A DNA stretch of 56,603 nucleotides from Terriglobales bacterium. GTDB lineage: Bacteria > Acidobacteriota > Terriglobia > Terriglobales > Acidobacteriaceae. Below, one piece after another: positions 9,362 through 18,485 of the stretch. Under the pieces are notes generated by a model. The model searched no databases. It saw only the letters and a list, made by a program, of their open reading frames with translations, and was not told where the DNA came from. Position numbers and translations under genes: made by a program. How positions within the stretch are numbered: position 1 is the first letter of the stretch; each line of letters starts with the position of its first letter. Where the stretch lies: assembly GCA_035624455.1 (NCBI GenBank), contig DASPRM010000115.1, positions 1 to 56,603 on the forward strand, given 5' to 3'.

Positions 9362-9569
9362 CGGGCACTCCTAAGATTCGAGAACCTGACACTAAGGAAA
9401 GCAACTTTGCTGCCAAGGTGCCTACCCTTTAAACCCATCTAGCCTCAGTAAGTTGTGCGATGAATGCGGAAGTCGGGCATGCAGGAATTTCCGTGGGAAT
9501 GGAAGCTTTTTCGGCAGAACCGAGACTACCCGGAAGGACCCAAAAGACCACGAAGGAGTCTGAAACTCA

Positions 9570-9609
9570 GGCCAAGAGCTCTTAAAGATGCACGGCTACG
9601 CTCTTGGCC
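9570..9609. repeat. Inverted repeat, 10-bp perfect arms
   Basis: GGCCAAGAGC and GCTCTTGGCC face each other across a 20-nt loop in the 316-bp gap between two minus-strand genes. No T-run follows on either strand, so it is a weak terminator candidate; it may instead be a protein site. Confidence 0.4.
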
Positions 9610-9677
9610 ATAGTTGGCCCTTCACTAGATCTCTTTCCTTAGTATTCCTTCGTGCCCGTTGCGCTAAGGCGTTTTGC

Positions 9678-10196
9678 TCACCCTTGCGATTGCCGTTGCG
9701 CCAGCTTCGCCATGGCGATGGTAAGCGCGGCGCCGCCGAGCGTCTTCACCAGTGCCGGGTGCTGGGCGTAGAACGCGCTGGCCTTGTCGATAATGGATGG
9801 GTCCGCCTTCTCGGCGTGCTCCGCCAACTGTTGCACCGCTTCCGGCGAAATCTGCTGGGCCTGTGCTGCGGTGATCTGATTGCCGCCCGCAAGGAGTCCT
9901 GCCAACGCTCCGCCACCAAGAAGAGATGTGATCGCACCGGGCCCGACCGAGGCAATCAGTTGATTGAGCATGCCGGCCCGCTGATCCCCATTGGACTGTG
10001 CGAACAGGGAACTCAGCATGTTCCCAAACGCCGGTGTCTGATTGGAACGGAAGGCAGCGGCCAGGCCGTCCGCGATAGCACTGGAGGGCATGGCTTGCGC
10101 TGCCTGCTCGAAGTGCTGTGTCACATCACCGGACTGGGTCGCGCTACCGCCCGTATATTGCTTGAGGACGTCCGTGAGTTGGTCCATCAATCCCAT
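9678..10196 (-). CDS. Hypothetical Ala/Gly-rich protein (DUF937/YidB-like look)
   Basis: 172 residues from the ATG at 10196 (MGLMDQLTDVLKQY), set by AGGAG 7 nt upstream; an in-frame ATG 81 nt earlier has no such site. The protein is Ala/Gln/Gly-rich and helical, with an initial MGLMDQLTDVL helix, a central glycine cluster (GAITSLLGGGALAGLLAGG) and a C-terminal helix (LGGAALTIAMAKLAQRQ). No signal peptide. The N-terminal helix plus Gly-rich core resembles DUF937/YidB-type small proteins, but this is a look, not a proven match. Encoded alone, divergent from the STAS-like gene. Confidence 0.7.
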   Translation of the reverse strand: MGLMDQLTDVLKQYTGGSATQSGDVTQHFEQAAQAMPSSAIADGLAAAFRSNQTPAFGNMLSSLFAQSNGDQRAGMLNQLIASVGPGAITSLLGGGALAGLLAGGNQITAAQAQQISPEAVQQLAEHAEKADPSIIDKASAFYAQHPALVKTLGGAALTIAMAKLAQRQSQG

Positions 10197-10633
10197 AAGA
10201 ATTCTCCTGAGAGGGCGACACTCGATGTCGAGTGCCGGTTCCGGCCGGAAGGTTAATATCGATGGCCGCAAAGCCATTTGTAATCAGCGGAGCAAGCCTC
10301 GCTGAGTGGCCTGGCCCAAGCTCAGAGCGGCCTAACCGAGCCTTGCCAAGGTCAGTTTTCCCCAAAAACACTACCAGACTTCGTCATCATTGCCAGCGAA
10401 AATCAGCTATCGCTGGCAGGCAGGGAGGATTCTTTTCCTACCGGTGAAATTCGGTTTATGGGTTTTTCTGTGAGGCAAAAGCAATGATATAGATCCGAAG
10501 AAACCCTGGCTTCTGGCTCGCCAAGAAAGCTTGTTGCGCAGCTGCCGCGATGCAGTAAACTTTGCACCTCCAGGAGGCTGCTTTGGCTCTCGGCGACACG
10601 GGGTCCTTTCCCGCAGCCCGTAAAGGACCGGCG
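10197..10633. other. Divergent intergenic region without a gene
   Basis: 437 bp between divergently read genes. Both promoters should be here, but I could not fix either one. A possible extended -10 (TGATATAGAT, about 10484-10493) faces right. No stable hairpin or repeat of note. Confidence 0.35.
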
Positions 10634-10990
10634 ATGGAACGGGTTCGTTTTATCGATCATCTCGGTCACCGGATCCTGCTGATCGATCACACCGGCACCA
10701 GCGCGAAGGAAGTAATGTCGGACTCCGATTACGCCTCCAATCTCATTCAGAAAGAACCTTTGGGATCGGTGCTCCTGCTCTCTGATTTCAGCCAGGCCAC
10801 TTTGAATCGCAAAGTAGTAGAGCACATTAAGGTGGATGCGGCGCGCAATCGCCCACATTTGAAACGATCTGCCTGGGTGGTGACGGATAACCTGCCCAAG
10901 GCCTTGCACGATTCTCTGCGCACGTTCTCAGCCCGCGAGATTCCACTGTTCAAGACTCGTGAGCAGGCCATGGAATATCTGGTTAAGTAA
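10634..10990 (+). CDS. STAS/SpoIIAA-like small protein
   Basis: 118 residues from the ATG at 10634 (MERVRFIDHLGHRILLIDHTG), which has AAAGGA 6 nt upstream; a longer frame from 10562 lacks a site. The pattern of alternating strands and helices (RILLIDHTG, SVLLLSDFSQA, SAWVVTDNLP, then FSAREIPLFKTREQAMEYLV) fits the SpoIIAA-like/STAS fold used by small regulators and lipid-binding proteins. Acidobacterial genomes have many stand-alone copies. The usual phospho-Ser motif DSSG is absent, so classical anti-sigma antagonism is not indicated. Function unknown. Confidence 0.75.
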   Translation: MERVRFIDHLGHRILLIDHTGTSAKEVMSDSDYASNLIQKEPLGSVLLLSDFSQATLNRKVVEHIKVDAARNRPHLKRSAWVVTDNLPKALHDSLRTFSAREIPLFKTREQAMEYLVK

Positions 10991-11036
10991 GATCGGGTGA
11001 TCGCGGAAGTGAGAAGTACGATCGGGTGATCAGAAG
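10990..11036 (+). repeat. Intergenic repeat family A, two copies
   Basis: AGATCGGGTGATC followed within 26 nt by CGATCGGGTGATCAGAAG, with GGAAGTGAGAAGTA between. The two units are direct copies. They start one base before the end of the upstream stop codon. Confidence 0.6.
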
Positions 11037-11164
11037 TAATCGTTCCGTGTTTCGAGATCACGCAAGAGCTCTTGGTACTTGTTGGTGGGATTGCCGCACA
11101 TCCTGCTGTCGTGCTCTAATCTTCTCACCCACTTCATATCCGAAATCCGGAAAGGAAAACCGAA

Positions 11165-11443
11165 ATGAAACGCACATTGGCAACAGTGTTGGCAATATTC
11201 GTGCTTGGCGTGGTTTCTTTGGTCTCCGCGCAGGATGTGAGCAGCGATACCAAGAAAGCCGCCGATAAGACGGCAAACGCCACCGAAAAGGCGGCAGACA
11301 AAACTGCTGACGCGAGCAAAGACGCAGCCACCGACACCAAGAAAGCCGCGAAGAAGACGGGCCACGGCGTGAAGAAGGGCGCCCAGGATGTAGGGCACGG
11401 AGTGGAGAAGGGCGCCGAAAAAACCGCCGACACGGTGAAGTAG
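11165..11443 (+). CDS. Exported LEA-like protein of 11-residue repeats
   Basis: 92 residues. A signal peptide (MKRTLATVLAIFVLGVVSLV, cleavage after SAQ or so) leads into a Lys/Ala/Thr/Asp-rich mature part of about 69 residues. From residue 29 it splits into 11-mers in register: TKKAADKTANA, TEKAADKTADA, SKDAATDTKKA, AKKTGHGVKKG, AQDVGHGVEKG, AEKTADTVK. An 11-residue, Lys/Ala/Glu-rich period is the hallmark of group 3 LEA proteins, which fold as amphipathic helices on drying and protect membranes and proteins. Export to the periplasm is shown by the signal peptide. AAAGGA lies 9 nt before the ATG. It is flanked on both sides by family A repeats. Confidence 0.85.
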   Translation: MKRTLATVLAIFVLGVVSLVSAQDVSSDTKKAADKTANATEKAADKTADASKDAATDTKKAAKKTGHGVKKGAQDVGHGVEKGAEKTADTVK

Positions 11444-11451
11444 GTCAAGTA

Positions 11452-11487
11452 AGATCGGGGATCGGGCGAAGTGAGATGGGGTGAAGT
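11452..11487 (+). repeat. Intergenic repeat family A
   Basis: AGATCGGGGATCGGGCGAAG followed by TGAGATGGGGTGAAGTT: two overlapping versions of the family A core just after the LEA-like gene. Confidence 0.6.
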
Positions 11488-11578
11488 TTGAACTGTCTAC
11501 ACTGACGGGGATAACCCGTCCCTAGCCGGATCAAACACCAGCTGTCCTGACCGTAAAGCAAAAACGATGAGCAATGCG

Positions 11579-11602
11579 AAAGGGCGGCCTTGGCCGCCCT
11601 TT
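11579..11602. terminator. Hairpin between convergent genes (bidirectional terminator)
   Basis: AAAGGGCGGCC-TT-GGCCGCCCTTT is a near-perfect 24-nt palindrome between the LEA-like gene (plus) and csp copy 2 (minus). The T-tracts are only three long, but the position, 17 nt past the csp stop, argues for termination. Confidence 0.6.
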
Positions 11603-11619
11603 GCCATTTGGGAAACGGG

Positions 11620-11820
11620 CTAGAGAACCTGAACGTTTTCCGCTTGCAAACCCTTCGGGCCTTTGGTGACGCTGAACTGTACCGCCTGACCTTCCTGCAG
11701 ACTGCGAAAGCCGCTGGACTGAATCGCGGAAAAATGCACGAATACATCTTCGCCGCTTTGACGGGTGATGAAGCCAAAACCCTTGGCATCGTTAAACCAC
11801 TTTACTGTTCCTTGTTCCAT
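11620..11820 (-). CDS. csp: Cold-shock protein (CspA family), copy 2
   Basis: 66 residues, a single cold-shock domain with [12 protein letters not shown] and VFVHFSAI, nearly identical to copy 1 at 1364-1564. The start ATG at 11820 has AAAGGA 13 nt upstream and, like copy 1, an in-frame GTG in between. It is read toward a hairpin terminator and sits directly downstream of the groEL terminator on the same strand, so it has its own promoter. Two nearly identical csp genes 10 kb apart, each with the same leader, point to shared post-transcriptional control. Confidence 0.95.
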   Translation of the reverse strand: MEQGTVKWFNDAKGFGFITRQSGEDVFVHFSAIQSSGFRSLQEGQAVQFSVTKGPKGLQAENVQVL

Positions 11821-11930
11821 GTTGTTACACACATCCTTTGTTAGCTTGAAATACGTTGAGAAGAACCGGAGGGTACTGCAGGGCAGGAACTCTTTTGGAG
11901 TTGCTCACAACCGCTTCAGGTCAAACGCAA
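11821..11930 (-). promoter_or_regulatory. Conserved 5' leader of csp copy 2
   Basis: Matches the leader of csp copy 1: CTGCAGTACCCTCCGGTTC, TATTTCAAG, the purine-rich ribosome site and GTGTGTAACA. The plus-strand block CCGCTTCAGG at 11911-11920 also matches copy 1, but at a shorter distance, so the intervening part is not conserved. Confidence 0.55.
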
Positions 11931-12044
11931 TCTCAGGATACAGTACAAGCCCGATTTCACCTAGCGAAATCGAAAAGCCCATCTGGCAAGAAATGCACAA
12001 GGGCCTGCTTGATTTGGGTGTGGGAAGGCGGTTTTGACAACTTC

Positions 12045-12076
12045 AAAACAATAAGGCCTGCTCCGAGGAGCAGGCC
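12045..12076 (-). terminator. Rho-independent terminator of groEL
   Basis: GGCCTGCTCC and GGAGCAGGCC (12055-12076) form a 10-bp perfect stem closed by two bases; TTATTGTTTT follows on the minus strand. It lies 30 nt past the groEL stop. Confidence 0.85.
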
Positions 12077-12106
12077 TTCACACCGGTTCAAGCCGGTCAG
12101 CTCTTC

Positions 12107-13807
<1,701 letters not shown>

Positions 13808-13898
13808 TCAAAGCCGCGGTCTGAACTGCAGATACGTGGCGGGTTGATTCCGCCTTCTTAGGTCCGGGTGCGGTCACGCCAGCACCGGCCGCTCCTGC

Positions 13899-14234
13899 CT
13901 ACTTGCGCGCTCCGGCATGCTCTTTGCTGCCTTTGTGCGAGCCCTCGAGAATGCCGAGCACTTCTTCTTCCCGCATGATCAGGAAGTCTTCGCCGTCGAT
14001 CTTGATTTCGGTGCCGGCGTACTTGCCAAACAGGATGCGATCGCCTGCTTTTACATCCAGGGGGAATACCTTGCCGTCTTCATTGATCTTTCCCTTGCCG
14101 ACGGAGATGACTTCACCCTCCTGGGGCTTGTCCTTAGCGGTGTCGGGGATGATGATGCCCCCACGGGTGGTTTCCGATTCCTCCACACGCCGGACCACAA
14201 TCCGGTCATGCAAGGGGGTGAGCTTAGTTGCCAT
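13899..14234 (-). CDS. groES: 10-kDa co-chaperonin GroES
   Basis: 111 residues from the ATG at 14234 ([16 protein letters not shown]), chosen by AGGAG 8 nt upstream; the frame extends 90 nt further but without a site, across the leader and toward the operator. The mobile loop ([15 protein letters not shown]) and the beta-barrel motifs ([28 protein letters not shown]) are typical. It caps GroEL and is required for folding. The C-terminus carries a 15-residue basic tail ([13 protein letters not shown]) not present in E. coli GroES. Regulated by the CIRCE element upstream. Confidence 0.97.
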   Translation of the reverse strand: MATKLTPLHDRIVVRRVEESETTRGGIIIPDTAKDKPQEGEVISVGKGKINEDGKVFPLDVKAGDRILFGKYAGTEIKIDGEDFLIMREEEVLGILEGSHKGSKEHAGARK

Positions 14235-14307
14235 GCTTGCGACTCCTTTCGCGGTAACTATCTGGTTTAGGAATTTGGGAAGTTGGCCAGACGGCGTCGA
14301 GGAGCTA

Positions 14308-14334
14308 CTAGCACTCCACGCCATCGAGTGCTAA
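14308..14334. promoter_or_regulatory. CIRCE operator (HrcA binding site)
   Basis: CTAGCACTC-N9-GAGTGCTAA matches the CIRCE consensus TTAGCACTC-N9-GAGTGCTAA at 17 of 18 arm positions, with the exact 9-nt spacer. It is 74 nt upstream of the groES start and directly abuts the promoter -10, so HrcA binding would block transcription of groESL. hrcA itself is not in the window. Confidence 0.95.
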
Positions 14335-14364
14335 TTCTAAAAGAAAGGCCACAGGACTTGTCAA
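14334..14364 (-). promoter_or_regulatory. groESL promoter, sigma-70-like
   Basis: Minus-strand TTGACA (14359-14364) is a perfect -35. TAGAAT (14334-14339) is the best -10, with a long 19-nt spacer. The -10 touches the CIRCE arm, placing the transcription start inside the operator. Confidence 0.7.
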
Positions 14365-14542
14365 GAGGTTGAGTACAACTAGCTCATAAGCGGCAGAAGT
14401 CAACGTAAGTAGCTTTATTTACTGTATATTACATGCATCGCAATTTTCGATAGCGATAATTACAGTTTCACGTCCGCGCGGAGGAAGCTTGGCACAGGCT
14501 GAGAATTGCAACACCGGAAACCTCTGCTTAGAATTCTGAGCT

Positions 14543-14983
14543 ATGAAGATTCGTGCCCTGGTTCTCGCCTTGCTGCTGATTCTTGTCCTGAGTTGGGGAG
14601 GGATTGCTCTGGTTGCGGGTGAAAAATCGAAAGCCTGCGATCTTAGTTTCAAAGTTCTCAGGGCGAGCAACGGTAAGCCTGTACGCAACGCAGCTGTCGT
14701 TCTGCATCCGGTAGACAAGAAGGGGAAGCAGGAATCTGGCGGGATCGAACTGAAGACTGATTCCGACGGCAATGCCGCGTTCAACAGTGTGCCTTACGGT
14801 AAGTTGAGAATCCAGGTACTGGCGCCCGGCTTTCAGACGTTCGGGCAGGACTATGACATCAATGAGCCGAGCAAAATTATCGAAGTGAAACTGAACCCGC
14901 CGCAGAAGGAATACTCCATCTACGAAAACAAGCCAAAGAACGATGATCCCAAAACTCTGCCGAAAGAGTCTCCCAAACAATAA
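14543..14983 (+). CDS. Secreted carboxypeptidase-regulatory-like protein
   Basis: 146 residues. An N-terminal hydrophobic segment (LVLALLLILVLSWGGIALVA) is a signal peptide or anchor. The mature part is a small beta-sandwich of the carboxypeptidase regulatory type: strand LSFKVLRASNGKPVRNAAVV, a GIELKTDSDGNAAFNSVPYG turn and LRIQVLAPGFQTFGQ. The C-terminal 25 residues are Pro/Lys-rich and disordered. Such domains are common on acidobacterial surface proteins, where they usually act as structural modules. It stands alone, divergent from groES. Confidence 0.8.
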   Translation: MKIRALVLALLLILVLSWGGIALVAGEKSKACDLSFKVLRASNGKPVRNAAVVLHPVDKKGKQESGGIELKTDSDGNAAFNSVPYGKLRIQVLAPGFQTFGQDYDINEPSKIIEVKLNPPQKEYSIYENKPKNDDPKTLPKESPKQ

Positions 14984-15140
14984 GGGCCGAAAGTCCAATA
15001 TTCGGATTGGACGTGATCGGGGTCTTATCTCGGGGACCCAGGCCTTAGCCAGGCGCGCGGCGTTCTTCTGCTATCGCATCGCTTCCTGGTAACGGGCCAG
15101 CAGTTTCGCATCCTCGAGCGAGCTGCACGTTGAGTGGCTG

Positions 15141-15207
15141 GGCAGACTTTCGGATCAAGAACGCTATTCCCAAACTCCCGCGGACAGGAGTGTCCGCGCC
15201 ACACGGG
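15141..15207 (-). repeat. Interspersed repeat ('RGHSCPRE' type)
   Basis: On the minus strand this reads GTGTGGCGCGGACACTCCTG and onward, and its conceptual translation is VWRGHSCPREFGNSVLDPKVCP. I recall such translated fragments as spurious small ORFs in acidobacterial genomes. It contains a GCGGACA-GGAG-TGTCCGC palindrome. No function known. Confidence 0.45.
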
Positions 15208-15208
15208 C

Positions 15209-15236
15209 AAAAAAAGACCGCTCCAAAGGAGCGGTC
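15209..15236 (-). terminator. Rho-independent terminator
   Basis: GACCGCTCC-TTT-GGAGCGGTC followed by seven T on the minus strand. It ends the Cys-rich secreted protein gene at 15262-15882. Confidence 0.93.
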
Positions 15237-15261
15237 TCGTTGCCGAGGAATCTTAGACTGC

Positions 15262-15882
15262 TTAACCGCCAGTTCCGCAGGTGCAAACGCCAGCGCCGCT
15301 GCCCAATTGCTGCACGAACAGGCAAGTAGTGCCGAGCGTGCTCAGCTCACTCTGCGACAGAGGCGTGGAAGTAAACGAAGCTTCCGTGGGAATCAGCACT
15401 CCGCCAGCCGCCCCATGAAGGTGGGTTGCCCAGGCGTTCAAGTCCGGGGTTGGCACCGGAGCAAGCTCGGAGCAGTTGCTGTACGCATCGGAAACGATCT
15501 TGATCACGCCGTTATATGGTGTCGGCGGCCTGAGCACATGTTGCACCAGGTTGTTCTTCAGCGAAAGCACTAGCAGGCCATTGGGGGAAATCGGGCAGTG
15601 GCAGCACTCTTCCATTTCCTGCTGTGCGTCGAATACGTAGATGTCGGCACAGAGATAGCCCTGAGTACTGCGCAGTCTGGGGCCTCCCTGCAACCCGGGG
15701 TTCACGATCTCGATTTGCACATCCACGGCGGTGTTGTTATTCAGAAAGTAAGTATCCTGGTAAACGTCGGTGCACGGGGTAGTGCACTGTGCCCACCCCG
15801 GCAAGCAAGCCGCGCATATTAGAAGCACTACCGCGGCGGTCAGGAGAAACACACGTATCAACGATTGGGCGCCTGTGTTCAT
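15262..15882 (-). CDS. Secreted Cys-rich protein, unknown function
   Basis: 206 residues from the ATG at 15882, set by a perfect AGGAGG 6 nt upstream; the longer frame to 15996 has no site. A strong signal peptide (VFLLTAAVVLLICAACLPGWA) is followed by a mature domain with about a dozen cysteines: CTTPC, CADIYVF, ECCHCPIS, a later CSEL, and a terminal CLFVQQLGSGAGVCTCG. Conserved turns NNNTAVDVQIEIVNPG suggest a beta-sandwich. The cysteine number implies disulfides in an oxidising envelope. Similar Cys-rich small secreted proteins of unknown role occur in acidobacteria. Monocistronic. Confidence 0.75.
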   Translation of the reverse strand: MNTGAQSLIRVFLLTAAVVLLICAACLPGWAQCTTPCTDVYQDTYFLNNNTAVDVQIEIVNPGLQGGPRLRSTQGYLCADIYVFDAQQEMEECCHCPISPNGLLVLSLKNNLVQHVLRPPTPYNGVIKIVSDAYSNCSELAPVPTPDLNAWATHLHGAAGGVLIPTEASFTSTPLSQSELSTLGTTCLFVQQLGSGAGVCTCGTGG

Positions 15883-16100
15883 CAACTGCCTCCTTTTAGT
15901 GCTGTGGCCGGACAACTCGGTTTGGGGCCTTACGAGGTATGTTTCACGAGATAGGGAATTGGAAGGAAGAATGCGCTCGGAAGGAAGCCCTGTCAAGACT
16001 CGCCAATGTTAAAAAAGCATGTATGAAACAAATCGCAACGACGACTGCAAGAACTTGCACAGTCGAAAAACGCAATTAGAGGGGGCCACCGTCCCGCGCC

Positions 16101-17351
16101 CTAACGTTGCTTGTGGCTTTGTGTGACCGTGCCCTTGGCCCCGGCCATCCTACGGCCACTACAGCAGGGCCCCGGCGGAATTGTCGCACCGTGTGGGCAA
16201 GTCTCCGGATGTCCCAGAAAAGAGCAAATTTTTTCCGTCGCTTCCGGCGAAAGGATGTGCTCGAATTTGCAAGCCTGCTCCGCAATCTCTTCCTGGTTCT
16301 GCATGCCCAGGCTCTCGATGAACAGGCGCTCGGCCAGGCGATGACGGCGAATTACGTCCTCAGCGCGCTTACGGCCTCTGTCAGTGAACTCGATCACCAG
16401 ATCCCCATCAACAGGCAGATTGTCCGCTGGCCGCAGGGTGTCGTGGCAGGGATTCACGACAGGAGGGTAATCGTGCTTGTGCCCGGGGTGCTGCCGGGTG
16501 GTGACCAAACCCAACTCGGTCATCTTCTCGACCGCCATCGACAGCGACAGTGTGCCGTGCACCTCCATCAGGCCGACTTCGGCGACCGCGCCGGCTTCTT
16601 CCCACACCCACATCTCTTCCAGAATTTCGTCGAACTGCTCCTCGTCACCCATCTCAAAGGCTTCCTGAGTAACGATGCGGCCGTGATGCAGTTCCACCCG
16701 CCGATCCGCCAGTCGCGACACCAGCGGATCATGCGTAACCATGATGATGGTGCGTCCTTGCCGGTGCAGTTCGCGCAGCAGGCGCAAGACCAGTTCTTCA
16801 TTGCGGGCGTCGAGGTTGCCGGTAGGCTCGTCAGCGAGCACGATCTTGGGATCGTTGATCAGTGCGCGAGCAATGCAGACTCGCTGCTGCTCTCCGCCAG
16901 AAAGATGCGCCGGCAAGTGCTGTGCGCGGTCTTTCAAACCGACGCGCTCTAGAGCTTCCAAAGCTTCAGCTTCGTCGGTCAGGCTATGGAAGTATTGCGC
17001 CAGCATGACGTTCTCAAGGGCTGTCAGATAGGGAATCAGATGGAAGGATTGGAAGATGAATCCGATCTTTTCCGCGCGAATACGGTTACGTTCTGCGGAA
17101 GAAACGGTGGAGAGGTTTTGCCCATCGAGCCAGATCTCTCCGGAGGTTGGACGATGAAGGCAGCCGATCAGGTTGACGAGCGTGGATTTGCCGGAGCCCG
17201 AGGGCCCGATCACCGCCAGCCACTCGCCTGCTTCCACACGCAGCGATACCTGATCCAGAGCGCGCAGCATTGGAACAGGCTTTTCGCCGCCGTGTTTGTT
17301 TGCGGCGGCGCGCGCGGGGTAAAGCTGGCTTACCTGACGAAGCTCGATCAT
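16101..17351 (-). CDS. ABC ATPase fused to a DtxR/MntR-family regulator
   Basis: 416 residues in two parts. Residues 1-230 are a LolD/MacB-type ABC ATPase: Walker [10 protein letters not shown] (49-57), Q-loop (FQS, 100-102), signature LSGGEQQ (150-156), Walker B IVLADE (170-175), H-loop H207. Residues about 236-395 are a full DtxR-like repressor: winged helix ([38 protein letters not shown]), an enlarged His/Cys-rich wing ([13 protein letters not shown], about 288-304), [21 protein letters not shown], and the metal/dimer region with H337, E341, C361, E364, H365. DtxR H98 aligns with Ala. It ends in CPHG and a CC pair; no SH3 domain. Last gene of the iron operon, 12 nt after a permease. It may sense metal on the transporter and bind DNA. 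Confidence 0.9.
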   Translation of the reverse strand: MIELRQVSQLYPARAAANKHGGEKPVPMLRALDQVSLRVEAGEWLAVIGPSGSGKSTLVNLIGCLHRPTSGEIWLDGQNLSTVSSAERNRIRAEKIGFIFQSFHLIPYLTALENVMLAQYFHSLTDEAEALEALERVGLKDRAQHLPAHLSGGEQQRVCIARALINDPKIVLADEPTGNLDARNEELVLRLLRELHRQGRTIIMVTHDPLVSRLADRRVELHHGRIVTQEAFEMGDEEQFDEILEEMWVWEEAGAVAEVGLMEVHGTLSLSMAVEKMTELGLVTTRQHPGHKHDYPPVVNPCHDTLRPADNLPVDGDLVIEFTDRGRKRAEDVIRRHRLAERLFIESLGMQNQEEIAEQACKFEHILSPEATEKICSFLGHPETCPHGATIPPGPCCSGRRMAGAKGTVTQSHKQR

Positions 17352-17363
17352 TTTCTCTCGATC

Positions 17364-18485
17364 CTATTCTCCCCTGAGCATGGCCGCGGGTTCAACGCGG
17401 TGCAATAATGACAGCGGAACCACGGTAGCTGCCAGCGCCAAAGCTATGCTGCCCAGCACGATTGCCGGAAAGACCGCGGGACGCGTAGCGATGCCGGCAT
17501 GGAAGTTGACCCGGGCAATCCATTGAGCAAGGCCAACTCCTATTAAGAACCCGGTGCAACCGCCTAAAACTCCCATGATGCCGGCTTGCGCTGCAAAAAA
17601 TAGATTCACCAACCGGTCGGAGGCGCCAAGAGCCTTCATGACCGCGAAATCCTTGCGCCGATCGAGAACCCAACTGGTGAGCGTCGACAGCATACAAAGA
17701 ACTGTGGTGATGATGATCAAGGTGGAGCATGCTGCCACCAGCCCGTGGGTTTTGTCCAGCACCCTGGCTTCGGCATCGACCATCTGCTGGATGGGCCGAA
17801 CGTCAGCCTCAGGCAGTGCGGCACTCAGTTCCCTGAGCGTGGCTGTGATCTCTTCCGGAGACCCATTCACCGCGATCTCGATCACCGAAGTCCGAACGCC
17901 GGTCCGCCCGATAAATTCTTGCATAGGTAGATAGACGCGCTGATCCTCGTCACCGCCGGTACGCAGGACGCTGCCGCCCGCGAGTTGGATGGACCTGTGG
18001 TCAAAGCTCAGCTCGAAGCTCTCGCCCTTCGGCGACAGCATCGGTGCCAGGCGCGATCCCAGAAGGGAAGCGCCCGGGAGGTCCGCCCGGGGCCAGTGAT
18101 TTACAGACCACCACGAGTTCAGCTGGCGCACCTTGTCGAAATCCACGCCGGCCACCACAACCGCCTGGCCCCTGTGGGTTCGGGCGACGGCATAGCTGAA
18201 TTCGACCGCAAGACTGCCGGGCGGCAGCAATGGTTGCATGCGATCCAGGGCAGCTACCGGTAGCTGCCCACCATCCCTGCCGGTGACGATCACATTGGCC
18301 CCGTAGTTACGAAATTCACTCAGCAGGTTAGTCTGAGAGCCGAGGTAGAGATTGAAGCTAGTGCTGACGATGCTGGCCGCAATGACTACCGCCAGGAACG
18401 CCAAGGCCATACGACCGGGCTGCACCAGCCACGCGCGCAGCAACATGCGCAGGAACATTGACCGCCGCTGGCCGCCCGCTTTCAC
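17364..18485 (-). CDS. FtsX/MacB-type ABC transporter permease
   Basis: 373 residues: one N-terminal membrane helix (about 22-45, MALAFLAVVIAASIVSTSF), a large extracytoplasmic domain, and three C-terminal helices (from about 255). This is the four-helix FtsX/MacB layout. The start GTG overlaps the stop of the upstream permease by 4 nt (GTGA), so the two are translationally coupled and form a heterodimer with the ATPase that follows 12 nt later. MacB-like permeases often act by mechanotransmission in the periplasm, not by moving a substrate through the membrane. In the iron operon it would drive the FTR1 part or help release iron. Confidence 0.9.
   Translation of the reverse strand: MKAGGQRRSMFLRMLLRAWLVQPGRMALAFLAVVIAASIVSTSFNLYLGSQTNLLSEFRNYGANVIVTGRDGGQLPVAALDRMQPLLPPGSLAVEFSYAVARTHRGQAVVVAGVDFDKVRQLNSWWSVNHWPRADLPGASLLGSRLAPMLSPKGESFELSFDHRSIQLAGGSVLRTGGDEDQRVYLPMQEFIGRTGVRTSVIEIAVNGSPEEITATLRELSAALPEADVRPIQQMVDAEARVLDKTHGLVAACSTLIIITTVLCMLSTLTSWVLDRRKDFAVMKALGASDRLVNLFFAAQAGIMGVLGGCTGFLIGVGLAQWIARVNFHAGIATRPAVFPAIVLGSIALALAATVVPLSLLHRVEPAAMLRGE

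Noticed and set aside
15030-15125. A minus-strand stretch reading SLEDAKLLARYQEAMR before a stop, like the end of a lost gene
   Set aside because: Only about 20 codons are convincing, no start or upstream part exists, and it merges into a repeat; too little to call a pseudogene.
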